DNA of 24,862 nt from Fidelibacterota bacterium TMED108. GTDB taxonomy: Bacteria > Fidelibacterota > Marinisomatia > Marinisomatales > TCS55. Each line of letters starts with the position of its first letter. Positions within the stretch are counted from its first letter, which is position 1. Below, one piece after another: positions 9,536 through 17,890 of the stretch. Under the pieces are notes generated by a model, which was not told the origin of the DNA, ran no database searches, and saw nothing but the letters and a program-made list of their open reading frames with translations. The position numbers and the translations under genes were made by a program. Location of the stretch: NCBI GenBank assembly GCA_002172545.1, contig NHFJ01000013.1, positions 101,835 through 126,696 on the forward strand, written 5' to 3'.

Positions 9536-11233
9536 TTAAGAATCACTGTAATTTAAAAACGTAATATATAGCCTTGAAGTATTTGAGTTAGATGTGCTTG
9601 AAGAGCTTATAACAGATTTCTCCAAAACAAGATTTGAACCATTAGAAAGCATATAGCCTAGAATATCTTTATAAGAGTTCATATTTGCTGTAGAAATAAT
9701 AATTGGTGTATGCTCAATAGCATTACGGGAAAAAGAATCAAGCTTCTTAATATCTAGATCAATAAATTTATCTAAGTAGTCACGAAGTTCTTCCATTGTT
9801 GTATAATTGTCAGGTTTTAAAAATTCATTAAGATAAGGATGGTATTGAACTAGATAACCAAACTCATACAAGTCTTTTCCTTCAACCTGACGAAGTGAGT
9901 AATTTAAAATACTACCCAGAGTATCCACTGGAAATAAGGTGTTTTTTGGACCAGTAAGAACTATATCCATTTTCCCATTACTTGCATTAAGTTTGAGAAT
10001 TTTTTCATTATCAAATAGAGAGGTCATAGTAAAAACGCTAAAAACTAAACTTTGAGATCTTACAAAAGAAACTTGATTAAAATAATTATTTTCAGAGCGG
10101 GGATTGGTTGGATATTTTTCATCAGTTACGATATCTGGAGTTGGTGGGTACAAAAAAAGTCGAACTTCAGATTCTACTTTTTCGTAAATAAATGGTAGTT
10201 GTTCTCTAAAGATAACTGCAGATAAAGCACCAAAGAAAAACATATAAGCAAAAAATTGCTGAAAACTTGACTTTCTCTTTTTAGAAAGCTTTTTTCTCTT
10301 TTTGATTTCTACTGCATCCTGCTTAACAGCTTTAATAGGTTCTTTAATCTCTTCGTATTCTTGTATACCTGGAATATCAAAAAAGTTCAAAGAACTACCT
10401 ATGGGGTCGCCAGTTATTAATACTGAGGAAACGGATTGGGAAAAAATAGTAAATTCCTTAGGTATTTTAACGTCATTTTTTTTGATATTTTTAAATGGTT
10501 CTATCTGACGAATTCTTTTTCCTTCAAAATGCGATTTTCTCCTATAAGAAAGCTTACCAGGAATAATAGTTTGACCCTTAAAAATATCCTTTTCATTAAT
10601 GGATCCATCCGAAGAAGATAATTTCCAAGAATTTTTCGAAAATTTAGCTAGTCCTTTAACAAAAAAATTTTTAGAGTAGTGAAAATATTCATACCCGCTC
10701 TTATCATTAATAAATAAGGTTACCCCTCTACTAGGATTTAATCCAAAAAATGCACTGGATTCAGTTCCCATCCAAAACGGACTACCGCCCATCTCTTGAA
10801 TAGATATTTTAATTGTTTCAGTTAAAATTGAAGAAATTTTAAGAGAAAAAGTAGACTTATTTTCACCTGAAAAAGATCTTCCAAAAAACTCTTGACTAGC
10901 AGCACTATCCTGGATGGACCTTTGGCCGAGTGACCATTTAGAAAGCTCCCATCCGTCTGCTTCAGACATTTCTTCATCTGGATAAACAACTGATGATGCA
11001 CAAAAAGCATCAGGAATAGTTACATATACTTGCTCTCCTTCGAAAGAAAATTTCTTTTTCTGCAATTGTAGTGCGGTGTTAATTTCATTTACAAGTTCTT
11101 TATCGTTTAAATTATCAGATATTTTTTTTGATTTATAGGGAGCATATAAAACCTCTAAAAGAGATGGCTTGCCATCCTCATGTCTCCATTTAACGCATTG
11201 TATATGCTTATTTGATACTAAGAGATGAATCAC
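9536..11233 (-). CDS. Single-pass membrane protein with GspL/PilM-like layout, unknown function
   Basis: I do not recognise this 565-residue protein with certainty. Residues 1-310 lack a signal peptide and look cytoplasmic. Strand-turn patterns such as EGEQVYVTIPDAF (66-78), a stretch near 157-175 and VSSVLITGDPIGSS (268-281) recall the actin-like fold of PilM and GspL. A basic stretch, KKRKKLSKKRK (311-321), precedes one membrane span at about 324-343, and residues 344-565 would then be periplasmic. This cytoplasmic actin-like, one-span, periplasmic layout is that of GspL of type II secretion; no known pilin, ATPase or secretin gene is nearby, so a homologous role is only an idea. It starts nine bases after the stop of the neighbouring membrane protein gene, and both may act together. 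Confidence 0.7.
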   Translation of the reverse strand: MIHLLVSNKHIQCVKWRHEDGKPSLLEVLYAPYKSKKISDNLNDKELVNEINTALQLQKKKFSFEGEQVYVTIPDAFCASSVVYPDEEMSEADGWELSKWSLGQRSIQDSAASQEFFGRSFSGENKSTFSLKISSILTETIKISIQEMGGSPFWMGTESSAFFGLNPSRGVTLFINDKSGYEYFHYSKNFFVKGLAKFSKNSWKLSSSDGSINEKDIFKGQTIIPGKLSYRRKSHFEGKRIRQIEPFKNIKKNDVKIPKEFTIFSQSVSSVLITGDPIGSSLNFFDIPGIQEYEEIKEPIKAVKQDAVEIKKRKKLSKKRKSSFQQFFAYMFFFGALSAVIFREQLPFIYEKVESEVRLFLYPPTPDIVTDEKYPTNPRSENNYFNQVSFVRSQSLVFSVFTMTSLFDNEKILKLNASNGKMDIVLTGPKNTLFPVDTLGSILNYSLRQVEGKDLYEFGYLVQYHPYLNEFLKPDNYTTMEELRDYLDKFIDLDIKKLDSFSRNAIEHTPIIISTANMNSYKDILGYMLSNGSNLVLEKSVISSSSTSNSNTSRLYITFLNYSDS

Positions 11234-11242
11234 AGATGCGCT

Positions 11243-12016
11243 TTACCTATCCCAGCTTTTTGAGCCATCATCAATAAAACCATGATTACCGGCCTTAAAA
11301 GCAAATAAAACATATCTTCTGCGCACTATAGGTTCTTCAATCGGGCTTTCAACGCGAACAATATTACCTTCATCTTTCAATGATATAAGAAAAGGTTTTT
11401 CAGATACTGGGCAAAAATACATTGCGGAGTCAGGCATATAAGTATCATAATAATTTACAACCTCAACTCTTTCAGTAGGAACTTCCTCAACAAGCTCTAC
11501 AAAATTAGAATCAGCAACAAATTTACTTAAAAGTTTTTTCTGTACATACGATGTGTCATTTCGAGATAAATCTTCAGAATACATAACAATAGTTGATATT
11601 GTATCTGAAATTGTGTCGCGACGCATCATAGGAAAACCAAAGGTTGTATCAAATTCAATATCATAACCCTTAGGAACATTAACATTAAATGTTTTACTAT
11701 TTAAAGTTATGGACTGATTGCCAATATATGTAGAGTCACCAGATAATGAATCTCTTACTGAATTCACAACCTGAACTGCCCACAGACCATCAGAAGAAAA
11801 TTCACCCATTACAGATTTATAAAAACTTTGCACATCGAACATATTTTCCATATAAAATTGGCTTTTATCTTCGAAAGATTCTTCTTCATCCCAAATCGCT
11901 CTTGGAACATAAATGCAAATTATTAAAAATATAAAAGCTATAACTATACCTAGCTCAAGAAAGTCAGAAAAGTTTTTTCTTTTCTCATTGGACAAGTTGT
12001 TTAATTTGTTATTCAT
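11243..12016 (-). CDS. Single-pass membrane protein with large periplasmic domain, unknown function
   Basis: A 257-residue protein that I cannot assign. A short, charged cytoplasmic N-terminus (1-18, Asn/Lys-rich) leads into one membrane span at about 19-38 (LELGIVIAFIFLIICIYVP), with the rest outside the cytoplasm by the positive-inside rule. The C-terminal 60 residues look like a distinct domain, with YFCPVSEKPF at 200-209, an IVRRRYVLFAF strand and a closing HGFIDDGSKSWD at 245-256. It is followed nine bases later by the GspL-like gene, so the pair probably forms one membrane complex (inference). A 107-base gap separates it from dnaJ upstream, enough for its own promoter, but no convincing one was found. 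Confidence 0.68.
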   Translation of the reverse strand: MNNKLNNLSNEKRKNFSDFLELGIVIAFIFLIICIYVPRAIWDEEESFEDKSQFYMENMFDVQSFYKSVMGEFSSDGLWAVQVVNSVRDSLSGDSTYIGNQSITLNSKTFNVNVPKGYDIEFDTTFGFPMMRRDTISDTISTIVMYSEDLSRNDTSYVQKKLLSKFVADSNFVELVEEVPTERVEVVNYYDTYMPDSAMYFCPVSEKPFLISLKDEGNIVRVESPIEEPIVRRRYVLFAFKAGNHGFIDDGSKSWDR

Positions 12017-12123
12017 AGTCGATTCTGTTTAGTGGTGTAATGATTAAATTTATATTTTCATTTTAAAAAGACAATAAGCCAATTTATGCTCGCAAACATA
12101 CGTTAATCTAGTGAATTTTGAAA

Positions 12124-13236
12124 TCAATCAAGCTCAATGCGTCTGAATGAAGGATTTAAATTTTTGTTAGTATTTTTTAAATCATCAAGTATTTTTTTCT
12201 GCTTAGACGAAAGTTTTTGAGGCGTATCCACATGAACTCTCATTAATTGATCCCCTCTTGAGGATCCGCGCATTCTAGGAAACCCTTTACCTCGCATTCG
12301 TAATAATTGAGATGATTGAATTCCAGCGGGAATTTTGAGCTTTGCTTTTCCATCAAGAGTGGGCACTTCCACGGTTAAGCCTAAAGCTGCTTCATAAAAT
12401 TGAATAACCACTTCTGCGATTACATCCTCTCCATTGCGTGTAAATACTGGATGCTCTTCTTCCTCGAAAAAAATTATTAAATCTCCCGACTGATAACCTT
12501 TGGGTCCTTTATTCCCCTGCTGATTCAACGTCATATAGTTTCCATGCGATACGCCTGAAGGGACTTTGATTTTAATTTCAACATCTTTACGATTTAAACC
12601 GCTCCCGCCACAGCTATTGCATGGATTTTTTATAATTTGACCTGAACCTGTGCAAACTGGGCACTCTCTAACAGAAACAGACTGACCAAAGAAAGATTGA
12701 GATACCTGTCTAACTTGACCTGCCCCATTGCATTGTTCACATGATGTTGGCATTGTGCCTTGCTTGGCCCCGCTTCCAGTACATGCGCCACAATGTTCTA
12801 AACGTTTAATTTTTAATGTTTTATTTACTCCACTGTAAATATCTACATAAGATAATTTCAGATTTACTTTTAAATCGCGAGCCTTTTTAACGCGAGAGTT
12901 TCTACCTCCGCCAAATATTCCACCAAACGGATCAAAGCTATCGCCAAAAATATCTCCAAAATTATTTATAATATCTTCCATTGACATTCCGCCCTGAAAA
13001 CCGCTTTGACCAGCACCCCCTATGCCTGCATGCCCAAATTGATCGTACTGCTGGCGCTTTTGATCATCAGATAGGATCGAGTAAGCTTCAGCTGCTTCTT
13101 TGAATTTTTTTTCAGCTTCTGAATCATTAGGGTTTTTATCAGGGTGATACTTCATTGCAATTTTACGATATGATTTTTTAATAGTGTCAGAATCTGCACC
13201 CTTCTGTACACCTAGTATTTCATAATAGTCTCTCAT
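12124..13236 (-). CDS. dnaJ: Chaperone protein DnaJ
   Basis: The J-domain co-chaperone that delivers unfolded proteins to DnaK and stimulates its ATPase. The 370 residues have the full type I layout. The J domain (about 1-70) carries the HPD tripeptide at 31-33. A Gly/Phe-rich linker runs from about 70 to 112. Four CxxCxGxG zinc repeats begin at C149, C166, C192 and C206. C-terminal substrate-binding domains follow from about 215 (VPSGVSHGNYM, GKGFPRMRG). Its ATG overlaps the grpE stop codon by four bases, so translation is coupled. It is the last gene of the hrcA-grpE-dnaJ operon; dnaK is not next to it. Confidence 0.98.
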   Translation of the reverse strand: MRDYYEILGVQKGADSDTIKKSYRKIAMKYHPDKNPNDSEAEKKFKEAAEAYSILSDDQKRQQYDQFGHAGIGGAGQSGFQGGMSMEDIINNFGDIFGDSFDPFGGIFGGGRNSRVKKARDLKVNLKLSYVDIYSGVNKTLKIKRLEHCGACTGSGAKQGTMPTSCEQCNGAGQVRQVSQSFFGQSVSVRECPVCTGSGQIIKNPCNSCGGSGLNRKDVEIKIKVPSGVSHGNYMTLNQQGNKGPKGYQSGDLIIFFEEEEHPVFTRNGEDVIAEVVIQFYEAALGLTVEVPTLDGKAKLKIPAGIQSSQLLRMRGKGFPRMRGSSRGDQLMRVHVDTPQKLSSKQKKILDDLKNTNKNLNPSFRRIELD

Positions 13237-13775
13237 GAAGGAGTTTGGTTTACAACAACCTTAGCATGTCTTATGACGCGATCTTTGTAAAGATAACCTT
13301 TTTCAAAGACCTCAAGTATCTCATTTTCATTTTTTCCATCTTCTTTTCTTATCATTAGGGCGTCATGAAGCTCAGGATCAAGAACATCACCAACATTAGT
13401 AAAAGGCTTAACATCAAGTTTTTGGAATTCTTTCTCGATTTTATTCATAATTAAGACTATTCCATCTGTTAATTTGTTAGAATCTTCGTTGTTATTATTT
13501 GATGATGCATCCTTAAGTCTCTCTAAATCATCAAAAACCGATAGAAAGCTTTTAACTACCGCTTCTCCTTCGTAATTAAGAAGACTTATAATTTCCCTAT
13601 CTTTTCTTTTTCTAAAATTATCGAACTCTGCCTTAAGTCTTAGGTGTTTTTCACTGGTTTCGTTAAGAGAAATCTCTAATTCTGAAATAGTATTTTTAAG
13701 TTTTTCCGTTGGAGACAACTTCTTTGATTTTTTTTGAGTTAATTTGGGTGTCTTTTTAGATGGCATCTTGAACAA
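13233..13775 (-). CDS. grpE: Nucleotide exchange factor GrpE
   Basis: Releases ADP from DnaK and so resets the Hsp70 cycle; works as a dimer and as a thermosensor. The 180 residues show a basic, Lys-rich disordered start (1-25), the long dimerising coiled coil (about 25-75, with AEFDNFRKRKDRE at 49-61), a helical region FDDLERLKDA (81-90) and the C-terminal beta-wing domain with VGDVLDPELHDAL (128-140) and the closing YLYKDRVIRHAKVVV. The start at 13775 overlaps hrcA by 20 bases; an in-frame ATG at 13766 is an equally possible start. It overlaps dnaJ by four bases. Confidence 0.96.
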   Translation of the reverse strand: MFKMPSKKTPKLTQKKSKKLSPTEKLKNTISELEISLNETSEKHLRLKAEFDNFRKRKDREIISLLNYEGEAVVKSFLSVFDDLERLKDASSNNNNEDSNKLTDGIVLIMNKIEKEFQKLDVKPFTNVGDVLDPELHDALMIRKEDGKNENEILEVFEKGYLYKDRVIRHAKVVVNQTPS

Positions 13776-14787
13776 CCTTTTTAAAAGTATTTAGAATATT
13801 TTTCACATTAATATAGTTAAGTCTTTTGGGGCCAATCACTCCTATCCTCCCAGATATCGCATTGGTTTGAAATTTTGAAGTCAAAATCGCACAATCCTTA
13901 AAGATCTTATCCTTATTTTCTTTGCCAATAAGATCGTAATCGCTGCTAGTGTCGAAATTATTATTTAAATACATATTTAAATACTTTTTATCCAAGGCTG
14001 GCAATATTTGCTGTAAATTGTTTATATTTTGAAATTCTGGCTGATCAAGTAAAACATTAACTGGTGATGTATAAATTAATTTATTATTTGCAATAGAAAA
14101 ATATGAAAAGCGTTCATTTATTAAAACTTGCACAAGCTCGTGATTAAATATAAGGCTATCATTCAAACGATCAGTTATTGTATCTTGAATTTCCTTTAAA
14201 GAAAGACCTGTTAGTTTATCTTTAAGCAGTTTTGTAATGGCATGCATATGTTTGAATGCAATTTTTAAATCAAGGTCTAACACTATTGATTTAACTAGTC
14301 CATTGTCCATAGCTAGCACAAGCATAACGCGGCTATTATTTAATTCTACCAATTCAATATCTCTAAGTACACTATTGTGGTAATCTGTTATTGTTACAAC
14401 TCCAAACATATTACTTAATTTTGAAATCATAGAGGCTGTGGCATTAAAAAGCTCATCAACATTATTTGAAATTGTTTTTAATTCATCTTCTAAATTTGAA
14501 ATATTTTTTGCTGAATAGGATATATTGGCCTTAATTGTATTAATATAGAATCTATAGCCTAAATCTGTTGGAACCCTTCCACCGGATTTATGTATTTGTT
14601 TTAAAAATCCATCTTTTTCCAATAATGACATCACATTTCTTATGGAGGCTGTAGAAAGAGCTGTATCAATTTTCTTTTGAACAAACGTTGAAGAAATAGG
14701 TATGCATCTGTTTATATAGCCCTCAACTATAGCAATAAGGATAGCTTTAAATCTTTGGTTTAGTTTTTTATATTTTTGAATTGGCAT
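13756..14787 (-). CDS. hrcA: Heat-inducible transcription repressor HrcA
   Basis: Repressor of class I heat-shock genes; it normally binds the CIRCE inverted repeat and depends on GroEL for folding. The 343 residues show the N-terminal winged helix (about 5-80) with the diagnostic SGGRVPTDLGYRFYI at 68-82, then the GAF-like dimerisation and inserted domains up to a C-terminus with GRIGVIGPKRLNY, a family hallmark. It heads the hrcA-grpE-dnaJ operon and overlaps grpE by 20 bases. The 52 bases upstream hold a candidate promoter with a dyad but no CIRCE. The tRNA- or dnaK-linked arrangements seen elsewhere are absent. Confidence 0.96.
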   Translation of the reverse strand: MPIQKYKKLNQRFKAILIAIVEGYINRCIPISSTFVQKKIDTALSTASIRNVMSLLEKDGFLKQIHKSGGRVPTDLGYRFYINTIKANISYSAKNISNLEDELKTISNNVDELFNATASMISKLSNMFGVVTITDYHNSVLRDIELVELNNSRVMLVLAMDNGLVKSIVLDLDLKIAFKHMHAITKLLKDKLTGLSLKEIQDTITDRLNDSLIFNHELVQVLINERFSYFSIANNKLIYTSPVNVLLDQPEFQNINNLQQILPALDKKYLNMYLNNNFDTSSDYDLIGKENKDKIFKDCAILTSKFQTNAISGRIGVIGPKRLNYINVKNILNTFKKVVQDAI

Positions 14788-14804
14788 TAGTATAAAATTA
14801 AATG

Positions 14805-14834
14805 ATTTTAAGTGCTTAAATCAAATCTTGTAAA
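14805..14834 (-). promoter_or_regulatory. Candidate hrcA operon promoter with overlapping dyad
   Basis: In the gap between ftsX and hrcA the minus strand reads TTTACA (14834-14829), an 18-base spacer, and TAAAAT (14810-14805); each box matches the sigma70 consensus at 5 of 6 positions. A transcript would start about ten bases before the hrcA ATG. A dyad, TTTAAG-CA-CTTAAA (14820-14807), fills the spacer and overlaps the -10 box, the right place for a repressor. Its GCACT core resembles the CIRCE half site TTAGCACTC, but the two halves meet with no nine-base spacer. A chance match is possible at this base composition. Confidence 0.35.
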
Positions 14835-14839
14835 GCTTA

Positions 14840-15709
14840 TTATTTAAGAAACCTAGATATCGCTCTATTTGAGCCTATAAAGCCAACAAGAAGAGACAAG
14901 GAAAGAAGTACTTGAAAAATAAAAACTTGATCATAATAAATGTCAAAACGTGTTAAATCATAAATAAAATACTTACTAAAATTTAAAACGCCAATAATAG
15001 TGTAGAATGATAGGACTGTAGCTAAAAGACCATGAACTACTCCCTCAATTATAAATGGCCCCTTAACAAAGGATTTAGTAGCTCCTATTAACTGTAATGA
15101 CCTGATAAGCTCTTTCTTTGAAAGAATGGTCAATTTGACTGTATTAGATATTATAAAAACAGCTATAATCAATGTTATTGATACAATAACAACCATAATC
15201 TCTAAAAAACTTTCATAATAATTCTCTATCCTTGATATCAATTTTCCTTGATGGTTAATCTCGTCAACTTCACGATATTTACGCAAATTTGAAATTATTG
15301 GTTTTATATCAATTCTAGAGGGCCAATCTTTTTTTAAATTTATCACACAACTGATAGGAAGTGGGTTGTAGCCCAAAATACTTAATATATCGTCTCCAAA
15401 TTGTGACTTAAAAATTCTTTCGGCATCTTTTTTTGAAATAATCGTTATGGAATTTACACCATTAATTGATTTGAAATCAGCGGTAAGCTCTTCCACTCTT
15501 TTTTCTGTAACGCTATCTTTAAAAAAAACTTCAATTTTATATTTGTCACGAAGATATTCTATCAATTTATTTGTATTTTGGCTAACTATTAATAACGAAC
15601 CTGAAACAATCAATGTAAGATAGATTGAAAATACAGATGACACAGCTGAAGACTTATGCCTCCAAACATTCTTAAAACCTTCCGCTAAAATAAAAATAAG
15701 TTTATTCAT
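14840..15709 (-). CDS. ftsX: Cell division protein FtsX
   Basis: The permease-like partner of FtsE. The FtsEX complex sits at the division site and transmits a signal across the inner membrane to activate cell-wall hydrolases. The 289 residues have the FtsX pattern: cytoplasmic N-terminus with EGFKNVWRHK, span 1 at about 22-43, a periplasmic loop at about 45-165 with the usual VFFKDSVT and ITIISKKDAERIF, then three spans at about 169-189, 219-241 and 262-280. The cytoplasmic loop with ELIRSLQLIGAT (200-211) is the conserved FtsE coupling region. Its ATG directly follows the ftsE stop codon (TAAATG), with an AGG of ftsE's 3' end at SD distance. Confidence 0.95.
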   Translation of the reverse strand: MNKLIFILAEGFKNVWRHKSSAVSSVFSIYLTLIVSGSLLIVSQNTNKLIEYLRDKYKIEVFFKDSVTEKRVEELTADFKSINGVNSITIISKKDAERIFKSQFGDDILSILGYNPLPISCVINLKKDWPSRIDIKPIISNLRKYREVDEINHQGKLISRIENYYESFLEIMVVIVSITLIIAVFIISNTVKLTILSKKELIRSLQLIGATKSFVKGPFIIEGVVHGLLATVLSFYTIIGVLNFSKYFIYDLTRFDIYYDQVFIFQVLLSLSLLVGFIGSNRAISRFLK

Positions 15710-16360
15710 TTATTGCCTAACCGAACCGTTTTGCATCTCAACAATTCTATGGCCTCTACTCTTAATTAAGTTGTAATTATGAGAAGCCATTAAAATGGAA
15801 GTTCCTTCTTTGCTAATTTGCTCAAGAAGCTTTATTAGCTCAAAAGAAGCTACGGGATCAAGATTGCCTGTTGGTTCATCAGCTAGAATAATTTCAGGAT
15901 CCTTGATTAATGCGCGAGCTATACATGCGCGTTGCTGCTCACCCCCTGATAACTCGTGAGGATAATGTGACTCCTTACCAGATAATCCAATTTCATCAAT
16001 AGATTCATTAACCAATTCAACGACCTCTTCTTTATCATAACCCAAAACATGTAATGGTAAAGCAATATTTTCAAAGAGATTGCGATCTTCAAGAAGGTGG
16101 TAGTGTTGAAAAATTACCCCCACCCTCCTTCGTAAATAAGGTATTTTTCTTTTTTTAATACTCTGAGAGTCAAATTTATCAATAGTAATTTTTCCCGCTT
16201 TAGGAAAAAGATCCATATATAAAAGTTTTAATATTGTAGTTTTTCCAGAACCTGTTGGACCAATTAAAAAGACAAATTCACCATCTTGAATGGTAAGATT
16301 TATATTTGATACACCACCCCCCTTTTTGTAGCTATATGATACATTATCTATGTTTATCAT
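15710..16360 (-). CDS. ftsE: Cell division ATP-binding protein FtsE
   Basis: The ATPase of the FtsEX division complex, on the cytoplasmic face of the inner membrane. The 216 residues carry all ABC motifs: Walker [10 protein letters not shown] (34-42), Q-loop Q85, signature LSGGEQQR (137-144), Walker B IILADE (157-162) and the switch His194. Features typical of FtsE rather than of LolD-like proteins are the opening [14 protein letters not shown] and [23 protein letters not shown]. It pairs directly with ftsX, with zero spacing. It begins 28 bases after caxA with no SD sequence. Confidence 0.95.
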   Translation of the reverse strand: MINIDNVSYSYKKGGGVSNINLTIQDGEFVFLIGPTGSGKTTILKLLYMDLFPKAGKITIDKFDSQSIKKRKIPYLRRRVGVIFQHYHLLEDRNLFENIALPLHVLGYDKEEVVELVNESIDEIGLSGKESHYPHELSGGEQQRACIARALIKDPEIILADEPTGNLDPVASFELIKLLEQISKEGTSILMASHNYNLIKSRGHRIVEMQNGSVRQ

Positions 16361-16388
16361 GCGTATAATCTAATGTTAATGAACAAAT

Positions 16389-17309
16389 TTAAAACAGTAG
16401 ATAAATGAAAATGAAATAACCCATTAACATTAATATTGAGAGGGGTCTTCTTATTGGTTGGGTTAACCGGGATGCTAACATAACAAGGAGTCCATATACA
16501 ATCATTATACCAACCTGAAATCTAATATCAACCCATTTTGCGCTTAGAGGCTGAACTACTGATGTAACTCCGAGTACGCATAATATATTAAAGATATTTG
16601 ATCCAATTATATTGCCAATAGAAATAGCGCTTTGTTTTTTGTATGCTGCCATAGCAGAAGTTGCAAGCTCAGGTAATGATGTTCCAAAAGCAACAATACT
16701 CATACCTATAACAACTTCTGAAATTCCAAAAAATCTAGCTATGAATACAGATCCATCAACGAAAAGATCTGCGCCAAGAGAAAGCCCAACTATGCCAAAA
16801 ATAACAAATAAAAACATTTCACCTAAATTGTCACTTTCGTAATCTTCAATTTCAACATCACTATTAACAGGTTTTTTGATACTATATATGATATAAAATA
16901 GTAAAGTGTTTACAAAAAAAGCTCCTTCAAACTTACTCAATCTACCATCTAAAGAAAATATCACGAAAATAGCACAAGAAAAAAAGTAAACATATAAATC
17001 GCGCCGAATTGAAGCGTATTTCATTTTTATTGGAAATATAAGAGCACTTATGGAAAGGACTAATCCAACATTAGCAATATTGGATCCAATAGCATTTCCA
17101 ATAGCTAAAGAAGGGCTTCCTTGGAAAGCAGCATTTAAGCTTACAAGTAGTTCTGGAAGAGAAGTTCCGAATGCCACAACGGTTAAGCCAATTACTATTG
17201 TTGATATTCCGTATTTTTCAGCTATACCTACACCGCCCTTAACTATCCATTCAGAGCCTAAATATAGCATTATAGAGCCAAATATCAATAAACCAATGCT
17301 CTCTATCAT
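16389..17309 (-). CDS. CaxA/YrbG-type sodium/calcium antiporter
   Basis: An inner-membrane antiporter of the Ca2+:cation family that uses the sodium (or potassium/sodium) gradient to expel Ca2+. The 306 residues form two inverted halves, each with the ion-binding alpha repeat: VVAFGTSLPEL with GNAIGSNI (about 44-78) and IVAFGTSLPEL with GNIIGSNI (about 205-239). The central Glu of each SLPEL and the Asn of each GSN are the expected ligands. About ten membrane spans can be read, with an acidic cytoplasmic loop between the halves at about 150-163 (DVEIEDYESD). Its ATG overlaps the nadD stop by four bases. The direction and exact ions are family knowledge, not shown by the sequence. Confidence 0.92.
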   Translation of the reverse strand: MIESIGLLIFGSIMLYLGSEWIVKGGVGIAEKYGISTIVIGLTVVAFGTSLPELLVSLNAAFQGSPSLAIGNAIGSNIANVGLVLSISALIFPIKMKYASIRRDLYVYFFSCAIFVIFSLDGRLSKFEGAFFVNTLLFYIIYSIKKPVNSDVEIEDYESDNLGEMFLFVIFGIVGLSLGADLFVDGSVFIARFFGISEVVIGMSIVAFGTSLPELATSAMAAYKKQSAISIGNIIGSNIFNILCVLGVTSVVQPLSAKWVDIRFQVGIMIVYGLLVMLASRLTQPIRRPLSILMLMGYFIFIYLLF

Positions 17310-17890
17310 ATATATAATTTATTTTTATTTATATATTGCCAAACAGATTCAGTTACCATGTATCTTATAGTTTTATCCTCTGCCCATCTATCTCTTATGG
17401 TTGTAGATGAAATTTCAATTCTTGGTATACTTGCAAATTGAATTTTGGCTAAAATCCAATTTGGTATATCAGAAGGTCTAAAGCCTGGCCTAATTGCGAC
17501 AATAACCCTTGATTCATTTATGATCATCTTAGGTTCTTTCCATTTTTTAAACTGTTTCAATGAATCGCTTCCCATAAGATAAAAAAGATCTTTCGACTTG
17601 ATATTATTTTGTTTTTTATACTCCATTATAGTTTCAATAGAATAGGAAAGCCCTTTCCTTTGAATCTCTAAATCTGACATAATAAAATTAGGATTTTCTT
17701 TGATAGCAAAATTTAGCATTTCTAATCTTTGATCAACTGGTGAGATTTTTAACCCTTTTTTATGTGGTGGTTGATATGCAGGAATAAAAACGATTTGGTC
17801 AAAATTCTCTGCTTCAAATATAGTTTGAGCAATAATAAGATGTCCTAGGTGGGGCGGGTCAAATGTACCACCAAAAAGGCAAACTTTCAT
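17306..17890 (-). CDS. nadD: Nicotinate-nucleotide adenylyltransferase
   Basis: Joins nicotinate mononucleotide and ATP to form deamido-NAD in NAD synthesis. The 194 residues match the bacterial NadD length. The N-terminal FGGTFDPPHLGH (6-17) holds the HxGH motif (H14, H17); PAYQPPHK follows at 37-44; GSDSL at 107-111 is the NadD substrate loop; the second ATP motif ISSTTIR is at 160-166. The isolated paralogue coaD is also in the window but is clearly distinct. The start overlaps the BamD-like gene's stop by four bases (ATGA), and the end overlaps caxA by four. Confidence 0.96.
   Translation of the reverse strand: MKVCLFGGTFDPPHLGHLIIAQTIFEAENFDQIVFIPAYQPPHKKGLKISPVDQRLEMLNFAIKENPNFIMSDLEIQRKGLSYSIETIMEYKKQNNIKSKDLFYLMGSDSLKQFKKWKEPKMIINESRVIVAIRPGFRPSDIPNWILAKIQFASIPRIEISSTTIRDRWAEDKTIRYMVTESVWQYINKNKLYI

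Noticed and set aside
10822..11010. 62-codon open frame on the minus strand
   Set aside because: It lies wholly inside the GspL-like gene in another frame of the same strand and shows no domain or start signal.
12017..12123. Terminator after dnaJ or promoter for the membrane gene pair
   Set aside because: A T-run is present but the only stem is about four A/T pairs, and -35/-10 candidates are poor; nothing here passes a fair standard.
14807..14820. CIRCE operator before hrcA
   Set aside because: GCACT resembles part of the CIRCE half site, but there is no TTAGCACTC-N9-GAGTGCTAA arrangement; only a compact 14-base dyad is present.
17050..17370. 106-codon plus-strand open frame
   Set aside because: It is antisense to caxA and nadD, which have clear motifs; the frame reads as a mirror of their coding strand.
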